A DNA stretch of 64,000 nt from the NCBI RefSeq assembly GCF_001425055.1, contig NZ_LMDK01000001.1, positions 757,845 to 821,844 on the forward strand, given 5' to 3'. A program made the translations under genes and the position numbers. The notes beneath the pieces were generated by a model. That model worked only from the letters and a program-made list of their open reading frames with translations, did no database searches and was not told where the DNA came from. Source of the DNA: Pelomonas sp. Root1237. Lineage in GTDB: Bacteria; Pseudomonadota; Gammaproteobacteria; Burkholderiales; Burkholderiaceae_C. Within the stretch, counting starts at the first letter, position 1; each line of letters begins with the position of its first letter. Of this stretch, positions 44,286 through 52,102 are shown one piece after another.

Positions 44286-44738
44286 TCAGTGCTTGTGCAC
44301 GGAGCGTAGATGGGTGCCGGGCTGCTCGGCCGGCGATGACTCTTGCGACGCCTCTGCCAAGCCGGCAAGGATGCCGCATTGGTCAGCCGGCCGGACATCG
44401 CCGCACCGCTGCCTCAGCTCCTTCAATTGCTTTTCAAGCGTACGCAGTTCTTTGATGCGCTTGGACACATGGCTGATGTGTTCGTCGAGCAGCGCATTGA
44501 CGTCACCACAGTCCTCACCGGGGGCATCCTTGAAGCGCAGCAGAGCCCGCACCTCGTCCAATGACATGTCGAGACCGCGGCAGTAGCGGATGAACTGCAG
44601 CCGCTCCAGGTGCGGCGCCTCGTACACGCGAAAGTTCCCCTGCGTCCGGCCCGGCGCGGGCAGCAAACCCTCGCGCTCGTAGAAGCGAATGGTCTCGATA
44701 GGCGTGGACGACGCGGTGGACAGGTCACCAATCTTCAT
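44286..44738 (-). CDS. cadR: CadR-type MerR regulator (Cd/Pb/Zn responsive)
   Basis: 150 residues: MKIGDLSTASSTPIETIRFYEREGLLPAPGRTQGNFRVY is the winged helix. Cys77 (GEDCGD), Cys112 (RQRCGD) and Cys121 (DQCGIL) correspond to the CadR metal site (77, 112, 119), and the tail is His-containing (THLRSVHKH) as in CadR. It is divergent from the P-type ATPase gene, with a MerR-type operator in the gap. PbrR is a close relative, so lead response cannot be excluded. Confidence 0.88.
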   Translation of the reverse strand: MKIGDLSTASSTPIETIRFYEREGLLPAPGRTQGNFRVYEAPHLERLQFIRYCRGLDMSLDEVRALLRFKDAPGEDCGDVNALLDEHISHVSKRIKELRTLEKQLKELRQRCGDVRPADQCGILAGLAEASQESSPAEQPGTHLRSVHKH

Positions 44739-44773
44739 GATTTCTCCGACTATCCAGCAGAAAGTGTAGGGGC

Positions 44774-44804
44774 TTGACTCTGTAGCAGCTACAGGTTGTC
44801 AAAT
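44774..44804 (+). promoter_or_regulatory. CadR-controlled promoter of the P-type ATPase
   Basis: -35 TTGACT (44774-44779), a 19-bp spacer, and -10 TCAAAT (44799-44804). The spacer begins with the perfect dyad CTGTAG-CAG-CTACAG (44780-44794). This is the standard distorted promoter activated by metal-bound MerR proteins. It lies between divergent cadR and the ATPase gene. Confidence 0.8.
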
Positions 44805-44831
44805 ACCTTCGCACCCGACACACGAGCAAGC

Positions 44832-47111
44832 ATGAGCACCCACAAGCACGCGCACGGCGACCATGCCGACCATCACGATGAGCACGACCATGCGCATGGG
44901 GCTGGACAAGCCCATGGGAGCGAACCCAGCCATGCGCACCCCCAGGAGTCGCCATGCTGCGGCTCGACCTGCGGCGCAGAGACCAAGGCCCCAGTCGCCG
45001 CGACGTCCGGCGGCCTGCTGCTGCGCATCCCCGCCATGGACTGTCCGACCGAGGAGGGCCAGATACGCCGGGCGCTGGAGCGCTTCCCTGAGGTGCGCGG
45101 TTTGCGGTTCGACCTCCCCGCACGCGCGTTGGATATCGACGCCCCGCAGGCAACCTGGGAGCCAGTCATTGCCGCCATCAATGGCATCGGCTTCAAGACG
45201 GAGACGCTGTCAGCACCGCCTCCTGCGGAGGACACAGCCAAGGCTCAGCGCGCCGAACTGATTCGCCTGGTGGCGGCGCTGCTCGTTGCCGTCGGCGCGG
45301 AGCTGGTCCACTTCGTCGCGCCGGACACCTTGGCCTGGAAGGCCGTGGGTATGGCCATCGCGGCAGGTGCCATTGCGCTGTCGGGTCTTGCCGTGTTCCG
45401 CAAAGGCCTTTCGGCCCTGTTGCATGGGCAGCTCAACATCAACGCCCTGATGTCTGTGGCCGTCGCCGGTGCATTTGCCATTGGGCAGTGGCCGGAAGCC
45501 GCGATGGTGATGGCGCTGTATTCCCTGGCCGAGCTCATCGAGGCGCGCTCGGTGGAGCGGGCGCGCAACGCGATCACCGGCCTGCTGGCTTTGTCGCCGC
45601 CGCAAGTGGAGGTGCGCCAGACGGACGGCGCCTGGGCCAGCGCGGACGCCAAGACCGTGGCGGTTGGCTCGACCGCCCGCGTCAAGCCCGGAGAGCGCTT
45701 CGCCCTCGATGGCCGCGTCACCGCCGGTCAGAGTGCCGTCGACCAGTCCCCAGTCACCGGCGAAAGCATTCCTGTCGACAAGGCGCCAGGCGACAGCGTC
45801 TTCGCGGGGACGATCAATCAGAGTGGGTCGCTCGAGTTCGAAGTGACCAAGTCCGCCAGCGACACAGTGCTGGCCGGCATCATTCATGCCGTCGAACAAG
45901 CCCAAGGCCAGCGCGCGCCAACTCAGCGTTTCGTTGACAAGTTCGCGGCCATCTACACGCCGGCCATCTTCGTGCTGGCGCTTGCTGTCGCTGTCGGAAC
46001 GCCGTTCCTCATGGGTTGGCCGTGGCTGACCGCGCTCTACAAGGCGTTGGTCCTGCTCGTTATCGCCTGTCCGTGCGCTCTCGTCATCTCGACGCCCGTG
46101 ACCGTCGTCAGCGGCTTGGCTGCTGCGGCACGTCGCGGCATCCTCATCAAGGGCGGCGTCCACCTTGAGGAGGCGCGAAAGCTCAAGGTGGTCGCCCTCG
46201 ACAAGACCGGCACGTTGACCGAGGGCAAGCCGCGACTCGTCGCCCACGCGGCCTTGCCGCAGGACCTGCCGGAAGCGGAGGTGCTGCGCATCGCCAAGAG
46301 CCTGGCCTCGCGCTCAGACCACCCCGTGTCCAAGGCCGTCGCGACCGGCCTGGACGGTGACGCACTTCCCGTCGAAGACTTCGGAGCCGACATGGGCCGA
46401 GGCGTTCACGGCACGGTCAATGGCCGCCAGTACATCCTTGGTAATCACCGCTGGGTGCATGAGCGAGGCCTGTGCTCCGCCGAGCTGGAGGCGCGGCTTG
46501 AGGAGCACGAGGCGCAGGGGCGCACGCTGTCCTTGCTGGCAGACCAGGAGCACGTCCTGGGACTGTTCGCGGTGGCCGACACCGTCAAGGAAACCAGCAG
46601 GCAGGCCGTCGCTGACCTCAAGGCACTCGGCATCCGTTCCATCATGCTGACCGGCGACAACCCGTCGACCGCCAAGGCGATTGCCAGCCAGGTCGGTATC
46701 GACGACGTTCAGGCCAACCTGCTGCCAGAGGACAAGCTCAAGGTGATTTCCGAGCTGGGTCAAGCCCAGCAGACGGGCATGGTCGGCGATGGCGTCAACG
46801 ACTCGCCAAGCCTGGCTGCGGCTGCCGTGGGATTCTCGATGGGTGGCGCTGGCACCGATACGGCCAAGGAGGCGGCCGACGTGCTCATCATGAACGATGA
46901 CCTGCGCAAGGTGCCCGAGACCATCAGGCTGTCCAAGCGCACTTACGCCATCCTCTGGCAGAACATCGTCCTTGCACTTGGCATCAAGGCCGTGTTCTTC
47001 GTCTTGGCGGTGTTCGGTAGCGCCACGATGTGGATGGCTGTTTTTGCTGACATGGGTGCCAGCCTGCTGGTTGTCTTCAACGGACTGCGCCTGCTGAAGA
47101 GCTCGCGTTAA
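44832..47111 (+). CDS. cadA: Heavy-metal-translocating P1B-type ATPase (CadA/ZntA/PbrA type)
   Basis: 759 residues from the ATG at 44832; a TTG frame start at 44796 lies over the promoter. A His-rich N-terminus (HKHAHGDHADHHDEHDHAHG) precedes a heavy-metal-associated domain with MDCPTEEGQIRRAL. The core has the P1B signature CPC in IACPCALVIS, phosphorylation site DKTGTLTEG, TGES in the actuator domain (SPVTGESIPVDK), the HP dipeptide in SDHPVSK and the hinge GDGVNDSPSLAA. It exports Zn, Cd or Pb from the cytoplasm. CadR regulation supports Cd/Pb. Confidence 0.92.
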   Translation: MSTHKHAHGDHADHHDEHDHAHGAGQAHGSEPSHAHPQESPCCGSTCGAETKAPVAATSGGLLLRIPAMDCPTEEGQIRRALERFPEVRGLRFDLPARALDIDAPQATWEPVIAAINGIGFKTETLSAPPPAEDTAKAQRAELIRLVAALLVAVGAELVHFVAPDTLAWKAVGMAIAAGAIALSGLAVFRKGLSALLHGQLNINALMSVAVAGAFAIGQWPEAAMVMALYSLAELIEARSVERARNAITGLLALSPPQVEVRQTDGAWASADAKTVAVGSTARVKPGERFALDGRVTAGQSAVDQSPVTGESIPVDKAPGDSVFAGTINQSGSLEFEVTKSASDTVLAGIIHAVEQAQGQRAPTQRFVDKFAAIYTPAIFVLALAVAVGTPFLMGWPWLTALYKALVLLVIACPCALVISTPVTVVSGLAAAARRGILIKGGVHLEEARKLKVVALDKTGTLTEGKPRLVAHAALPQDLPEAEVLRIAKSLASRSDHPVSKAVATGLDGDALPVEDFGADMGRGVHGTVNGRQYILGNHRWVHERGLCSAELEARLEEHEAQGRTLSLLADQEHVLGLFAVADTVKETSRQAVADLKALGIRSIMLTGDNPSTAKAIASQVGIDDVQANLLPEDKLKVISELGQAQQTGMVGDGVNDSPSLAAAAVGFSMGGAGTDTAKEAADVLIMNDDLRKVPETIRLSKRTYAILWQNIVLALGIKAVFFVLAVFGSATMWMAVFADMGASLLVVFNGLRLLKSSR

Positions 47112-47123
47112 GTCCTGGACCGA

Positions 47124-47152
47124 ATGGCTCGCGTCGCGCGGGCCATCTTTTT
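47124..47152 (+). terminator. Rho-independent terminator after the P-type ATPase
   Basis: ATGGCTCGCG pairs with CGCGGGCCAT (10 bp, one G-U) around a TCG loop, followed by CTTTTT. It separates the ATPase gene from the permease gene whose ATG lies only 15 bp beyond, so the permease may depend on read-through or its own signal. Confidence 0.75.
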
Positions 47153-47166
47153 GCACAAGAACCGAA

Positions 47167-49107
47167 ATGAGTCTCACTAAGACAGTCAAACGAGGCGCCA
47201 AGGCCTTCGCCGTCCTCGCTGCGTTCATCTTCTCAGGCGTTTCGCAAGCGTCGGAAGCCGACGTGAAGCGCGTTTGGCAAATCCTCGACTACCTGGCCGT
47301 CGACTACGCCGGTGCCGTCAAAGATGGCAAGGTCGTCTCGCAGTCCGAGTACGACGAGATGAAGGAGTTTGTGCTGACGGCGCGAACCAAAATCGAAGGA
47401 CTGGAAGCCAAGGGCGAAAAGGCCGCGCTGATTGCCCAGGCCACCGAGCTTGAGGCGGCCATCGGCGCCCGAGCTGACGCAAGCCAGGTCGGCACGCTGT
47501 CCAAGGCTCTGGCCAAGCATCTTGTCGCTGCCTATCCCGTCCCGCTGGCGCCGTCGAACATCCCGGACGTGGCACTTGGAGCGAAGGTCTACGCCGAAAA
47601 CTGCGCGAGCTGCCACGGCACGACGGGCGACGGCATGGGTCCGGTGGGCAAGGCATTGAACCCGCCGCCCGTCGCGTTCACCGACAAGGAGCGTGCGCGC
47701 CAACGCAGCCTCTTTGCGCTCTACCAAGCAGTGTCGCAAGGCATCGCCGGAACGGCCATGCCCGCGTTCGGTCAGCTTTCCGAAGAAGACCGATGGGCCG
47801 TTGCCACCTACCTTGGCACCTTCGCGCATGACAGCGATGAGGTCGGGCAAGGCAAGAAGGTATGGGTTGAAGGAGAGAAGGCGAAAGCCGCTGTTCCCAA
47901 CGTCGACCGCTTCGTCGGTCTGACGCAGAACGACTTGGCTGAGTCGCTTGGCGAAAAGGACGCGAGCGCTGTGATGGCCTACCTGCACGCGCATCCCGAT
48001 GTACTGAGCCAGGCTGCAAGCGGCAGCCTGTCGCTGGCGCGCAAGCAGCTCAAGGACAGCCTGGCCGCGTACAAGGCAGGCGATCTCAAGAAGGCACAGG
48101 ACCTTGCCCTGTCGTCATATCTGGACGGTGTTGAGCCCTACGAGCATGCACTCGCGGCCAAGGATGGCTCGCTGAAGAACCAGATTGAAGTGTCGATGGG
48201 CCGTTATCGGTCAAGCATCTCGGACAGGTCCCCGGTCGAACAAGTGGCCGCATCGGCGGCCGATGTGGAACAGCTCTTCACGCTGGGCGACAAGGTGCTT
48301 GCGGACTCAAAGGCGGACTGGACAGCTGCCTTCCTGGGCAGCCTCACCATCCTGCTGCGCGAGGGTCTTGAGGCCTTGCTCGTCGTGGTCGCCATGATTG
48401 CGTTCCTGCGCAAGGCGGAACGTCCGGATGTGCTGGGCTACGTCCACGCCGGTTGGGTGACGGCGCTCCTCGCAGGCGCGGCGACGTGGGGTGCGGCAAC
48501 TTACCTTGTCACCATCAGTGGAGCGAACCGTGAAGTGACAGAGGGGTTGTCGAGCCTCTTCGCTGCGGCAGTGCTCGTGAGCGTTGGCGTGTGGATGCAC
48601 CAGAAGAGCGTTGCCGGGCAGTGGCAGGCATATTTGCGTGAGCGCATGTCTGCCGCCCTGAACCGCAAGTCAGCGCTCTTCATGTTCGGCCTGGCCTTCA
48701 TCGCGGTGTATCGCGAGGTCTTCGAGACCATCCTGTTCTACGCGGCGCTTTGGGGCCAGGGCAACGACCACGCCATCCTGGCCGGGCTGGCTGCTGGCAT
48801 CTTGTCCCTGGTAGCAATCACCGTCCTGCTTCTGCGCTTCAGCGCAACGTTGCCCATCAGCAAGTTCTTCTCCGCCAGCTCCTGGCTTGTCGCCGTGCTC
48901 GCCGTCGTGCTCACGGGCAAGGGGGTCGCAGCTTTGCAGGAGGCCGGTTGGATTGTCCCGAGCGCTCTGCCGTCCCCGCGCCTTGAACTCCTGGGGGTGT
49001 ACCCATCCACCATCGGTCTGGCCGCCCAGGCGGTCGTTCTGGCGTTCGTGCTCGGGTTCTTCCTCTGGCACGGACGTGCCTCATCCAAGCCGGAGCAGCA
49101 GGGATGA
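47167..49107 (+). CDS. Cytochrome c/FTR1 family permease, PbrT-like
   Basis: 646 residues. A signal peptide (AFAVLAAFIFSGVSQA) leads a periplasmic part with a c-type heme site ENCASCHG (near 140), a helical spacer, and a C-terminal FTR1 permease of about seven helices from residue 395. Its two REGLE-like motifs are LLREGLEALLV and VYREVFETILF. The combination is that of PbrT, the lead-uptake protein of Cupriavidus pbr operons, and of related iron permeases. Next to cadR/cadA it completes a pbr-like set. Direction and metal (Pb or Fe) are inferred. Confidence 0.85.
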   Translation: MSLTKTVKRGAKAFAVLAAFIFSGVSQASEADVKRVWQILDYLAVDYAGAVKDGKVVSQSEYDEMKEFVLTARTKIEGLEAKGEKAALIAQATELEAAIGARADASQVGTLSKALAKHLVAAYPVPLAPSNIPDVALGAKVYAENCASCHGTTGDGMGPVGKALNPPPVAFTDKERARQRSLFALYQAVSQGIAGTAMPAFGQLSEEDRWAVATYLGTFAHDSDEVGQGKKVWVEGEKAKAAVPNVDRFVGLTQNDLAESLGEKDASAVMAYLHAHPDVLSQAASGSLSLARKQLKDSLAAYKAGDLKKAQDLALSSYLDGVEPYEHALAAKDGSLKNQIEVSMGRYRSSISDRSPVEQVAASAADVEQLFTLGDKVLADSKADWTAAFLGSLTILLREGLEALLVVVAMIAFLRKAERPDVLGYVHAGWVTALLAGAATWGAATYLVTISGANREVTEGLSSLFAAAVLVSVGVWMHQKSVAGQWQAYLRERMSAALNRKSALFMFGLAFIAVYREVFETILFYAALWGQGNDHAILAGLAAGILSLVAITVLLLRFSATLPISKFFSASSWLVAVLAVVLTGKGVAALQEAGWIVPSALPSPRLELLGVYPSTIGLAAQAVVLAFVLGFFLWHGRASSKPEQQG

Positions 49108-49158
49108 TGGCGTGCGACGGGCGCCGGCGAAAGCCGAACCGCTAGACTGCCAACACTG

Positions 49159-49545
49159 ATGACTATCCGTCGCCTCCACCGCCTGACCACCGCCTTCCTG
49201 GTGGCGCTGTCATTCCTGCTGCCTCTTCAGGTCGCCTGGGGTGCTGCGGCCGCGTACTGCGAGCATGAGACGACAACGCAAGGTGCCAAGCACTTCGGCC
49301 ACCACCAGCACGAGCACAAGGCAGACGCACACGACGCTGAAGCGAAGAAACCCATGGCGAAGAAGTTGGTCGTGGACAACGACTGTGCTTCTTGCCACAT
49401 CAGCAGTTCGGCCATAGCCGCCGATGCACTGGCAGGCCTGTGGCCCACAGGCCTTGCGGCCGGCTTGGTCGCCGTCACCTCTGACGCTCTTGCGTCCGCG
49501 CCCACCAGGGCGCCAGACCGCCCGCAGTGGCGCCGTCTCGCCTAG
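49159..49545 (+). CDS. czcI: CzcI-like periplasmic metal-resistance protein
   Basis: 128 residues with a signal peptide (FLVALSFLLPLQVAWGAAA), a His-rich stretch (KHFGHHQHEHKADAHD) and a cysteine pair in NDCASCHISSS. It precedes czcC, the position and composition of CzcI in czcNICBAD of Cupriavidus, a small protein modulating efflux. The CASCH sequence also fits a heme c motif, but the surrounding sequence is not cytochrome-like. Confidence 0.78.
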   Translation: MTIRRLHRLTTAFLVALSFLLPLQVAWGAAAAYCEHETTTQGAKHFGHHQHEHKADAHDAEAKKPMAKKLVVDNDCASCHISSSAIAADALAGLWPTGLAAGLVAVTSDALASAPTRAPDRPQWRRLA

Positions 49546-49614
49546 CCGGCGAGACAGGAGGACTTCCAACCACACCCGTCTCGCCGAATCCCTGGTTTCA
49601 ACCTATGAGATTCG

Positions 49615-50832
49615 ATGAGAAGAATTCTTTGGCCGCTCGGGCTGGCGGCCGCATTGCTCAGCCCTTTCACTGTCCGCGCCCAGCAGGCGGCGGACACACT
49701 CACCCTCGAGCAGGCACTCGACCTGGCGACATCGCGAAGCTTCGTGGTGTCGGCGGCGCAGCGAGAGCTTGAAGCCCACGACGGCTCCGTCCGGCAGGCC
49801 GGTGCATTCCGGAACCCGGAACTCGCTGCAAGCGTCGAGGACACACGCAGCGCAACGCGAACCACAACGACGACGCTGAACATTCCGTTGGAACTGGGTG
49901 GCAAACGCGCCGCCCGTGTCAACGCGGCTGAGCGTGCCCGCGACCTTGCGCAGGTCGAGCTGACCAACGCGAAAGCCCAGGTTCGTTCGTCGGCCATCGC
50001 GGCGTACTTCGCGGTGCTCGCGGCGCAGGAGCGCTCGAAGCTTGCGGGCAACTCGGCAGACCTCGCCACGAGCGGCGCCCAGGCCGTATCAAAGCGTGTA
50101 GCGGCCGGCAAGGTCTCGCCGGTGGACGCCACCCGAGCCCAGGTGGACCAGGCCAATGCGCAGCTCGAACTCGCCGAAGCGCAAGCGGAGCTGACGACCT
50201 CCCGTCATGCACTGGCCAACCTCTGGGGCGACGCAGAGCCACGGTTCGTTCGCGTCGCAGGCGACATCAACGTCATCCCGGAACGCGCACCTCTGCCCGA
50301 GCTGATGGGCCGGCTCGAGGAGGCTCCGGCGCTGCTGGCCGCCCGTACCGAGGTGGAGCGCCGCAAGGCGCTGGTGGGTGTCGAGCGCAGCAAGGCGACG
50401 CCGGACGTGACGCTGAGCGTCGGCGCGAAGCGCGACAACGAACTGGGACGCACTCAGGCCATCGTCGGTCTGTCCGTCCCGCTGCCGCTCTTCGACCGCA
50501 ACCAAGGCGCGGTCTACGAAGCCAGCAAGCGCGCCGACAAGGCAGAGGACGAGTTCCAGGCCGCGCGTCTGCGTGTTCTTTCCGAACTGCAGACAGCGGC
50601 GGCGCAGTTGTCCATTGCCCGCACATCGTTGCAGGCGCTGCAGTCGACGGTCCTGCCCGCAGCTCAGCAGGCCTACGACTCAGCCAGCAAGGGCTTCGAA
50701 GCCGGCAAGTTCGGCTTCCTCGACGTCATCGACGCGCAGCGATCCCTGCTGCAAGCCCGAGCGCGCTACCTCAGCACGCTCTCCAACGCACACCAGGCCG
50801 CCACGGCCATCGACCGCCTGCTCGGTCGCTGA
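49615..50832 (+). CDS. czcC: Outer-membrane factor of the Czc efflux system
   Basis: 405 residues, TolC family: signal peptide (LGLAAALLSPFTVRAQQA), then paired coiled-coil/strand repeats (LTLEQALDLATSRSFVV, RNPELAASVEDTRS, VERRKALVGVERSKATPDVTLSVGAKRD, FGFLDVIDAQRSLLQARARYLSTL). It forms the trimeric outer-membrane channel docking CzcB and CzcA. First of four closely spaced genes czcC-czcB-czcA-czcD. Confidence 0.92.
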   Translation: MRRILWPLGLAAALLSPFTVRAQQAADTLTLEQALDLATSRSFVVSAAQRELEAHDGSVRQAGAFRNPELAASVEDTRSATRTTTTTLNIPLELGGKRAARVNAAERARDLAQVELTNAKAQVRSSAIAAYFAVLAAQERSKLAGNSADLATSGAQAVSKRVAAGKVSPVDATRAQVDQANAQLELAEAQAELTTSRHALANLWGDAEPRFVRVAGDINVIPERAPLPELMGRLEEAPALLAARTEVERRKALVGVERSKATPDVTLSVGAKRDNELGRTQAIVGLSVPLPLFDRNQGAVYEASKRADKAEDEFQAARLRVLSELQTAAAQLSIARTSLQALQSTVLPAAQQAYDSASKGFEAGKFGFLDVIDAQRSLLQARARYLSTLSNAHQAATAIDRLLGR

Positions 50833-50846
50833 AACGGAACACGAAC

Positions 50847-52088
50847 ATGGCAATCACGAAGAAACAACGCATCGCGATGGCGGTCATCGTCCTTGTCGGC
50901 ATCTTGGCCGGCGGCGGACTGCTGCTCACCGAACGGCACAAAACCGGCGAAGAGGCAGAGCATGCCGAAGAGACCGGCCACGCACACAAAGAGGGCGAAG
51001 ACGACAAGAAGGCTGCGCCGGCTGCCAAGGAAGCACACGAGGAGCATGAAGAGCGCTCGGTCAAGCTGACCGAGGACCAGGTCAAGAAAGCGGGCATCGC
51101 GATGCAAGTCGCAGGCCCGGCAAAGCTCCAAGCCGCCGCCGAGTTCACCGGCGAAATCCGCTTCAACGAGGACCGCACGGCCCACGTCGTGCCGCGCTTG
51201 GCCGGTGTGGCCGAGCAGGTCGTCGCCAATCTCGGCCAGTCGGTGCGCAAGGGCGAGGTGCTGGCCGTCATCGCCAGCAACTCGCTGTCCGAGCAGCGCA
51301 GCGAGCTTCTGACCGCCCAGGAGCGCCGTGATGCGGCGCGTGTCACCTTCGAGCGCGAGAAGAAGCTCTGGCAAGAGAAGATTTCTGCCGAGCAGGACTA
51401 CCTGCAGGCCCAGTCTGCCCTGCGTGAGGCGGACATCGCGGTCCGCAACGCGACCCAGAAGCTCGCAGCCGTCGGCGCACCTGGCGCGACTGGTTCGTCG
51501 GCGAACCTCAATCGCTTCGAGCTGCGCGCGCCGTTCGACGGCACCGTGGTCGAGAAGCACCTGGCGCTCGGCGAGGCGGTCAAGGAAGACGCCAGCATCT
51601 TCACCGTCTCCGACCTCCGGTCGGTCTGGGCGGAGTTCAACGTCGCGCCCAAGGACCTGGCCACGGTTCGTGTCGGCCAGCGCGTGTCGGTCTCGTCGAC
51701 CGCGTTCGAGAGCAAGGTCGAAGGGACCATCTCCTACGTCGGCGCGCTACTGGGCGAACAGACCCGCACCGCCCGCGCCCGCGTAACTCTGACCAATCCC
51801 GATGGGGCATGGCGTCCCGGTCTCTTCGTGACCGTCGCTGTCTACGGCGAGAACCAGGACGTCCCTCTGACGGTGCCGTCGGACGCGGTCCAGACCATCG
51901 AGAACCAGGCGATGGTCTTCAAGGCCGTGTCCGGCGGTTTCGAGGCAACGCCCGTCAAGGTAGGCCGCTCAGACGGTCGCGCGGTCGAGGTGCTCAGCGG
52001 TCTCAAGGCTGGCGACCAGGTCGCGTCCAAGAACACCTTTGTCCTCAAGTCCGAACTGGGTAAAGCCAGCGCGGGCCACGAACACTGA
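50847..52088 (+). CDS. czcB: Periplasmic adaptor (membrane fusion) protein CzcB
   Basis: 413 residues with an N-terminal membrane anchor (AMAVIVLVGILAGGGLLL), then a His/Glu-rich linker (HAEETGHAHKEGED) that may bind metal. The hairpin, lipoyl and barrel domains of RND adaptors follow (VPRLAGVAEQVVANLGQSVRKGEVLAVI, LRAPFDGTVVEKHLALGEAV, GQRVSVSSTAFESKVEGTI). The stop is 14 bp before czcA. It links the pump to the outer-membrane channel. Confidence 0.92.
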   Translation: MAITKKQRIAMAVIVLVGILAGGGLLLTERHKTGEEAEHAEETGHAHKEGEDDKKAAPAAKEAHEEHEERSVKLTEDQVKKAGIAMQVAGPAKLQAAAEFTGEIRFNEDRTAHVVPRLAGVAEQVVANLGQSVRKGEVLAVIASNSLSEQRSELLTAQERRDAARVTFEREKKLWQEKISAEQDYLQAQSALREADIAVRNATQKLAAVGAPGATGSSANLNRFELRAPFDGTVVEKHLALGEAVKEDASIFTVSDLRSVWAEFNVAPKDLATVRVGQRVSVSSTAFESKVEGTISYVGALLGEQTRTARARVTLTNPDGAWRPGLFVTVAVYGENQDVPLTVPSDAVQTIENQAMVFKAVSGGFEATPVKVGRSDGRAVEVLSGLKAGDQVASKNTFVLKSELGKASAGHEH

Positions 52089-52102
52089 GCGGGAGGACGG
52101 AC

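Noticed and set aside
44796-44831. TTG start giving the P-type ATPase 12 extra residues
   Set aside because: The codons overlap the CadR operator and promoter; the ATG at 44832 follows the -10 element at a normal distance.
49378-49410. CASCH in the CzcI-like protein read as a heme c site
   Set aside because: The surrounding sequence is not cytochrome-like; a metal-binding cysteine pair in a CzcI-type protein is more economical.
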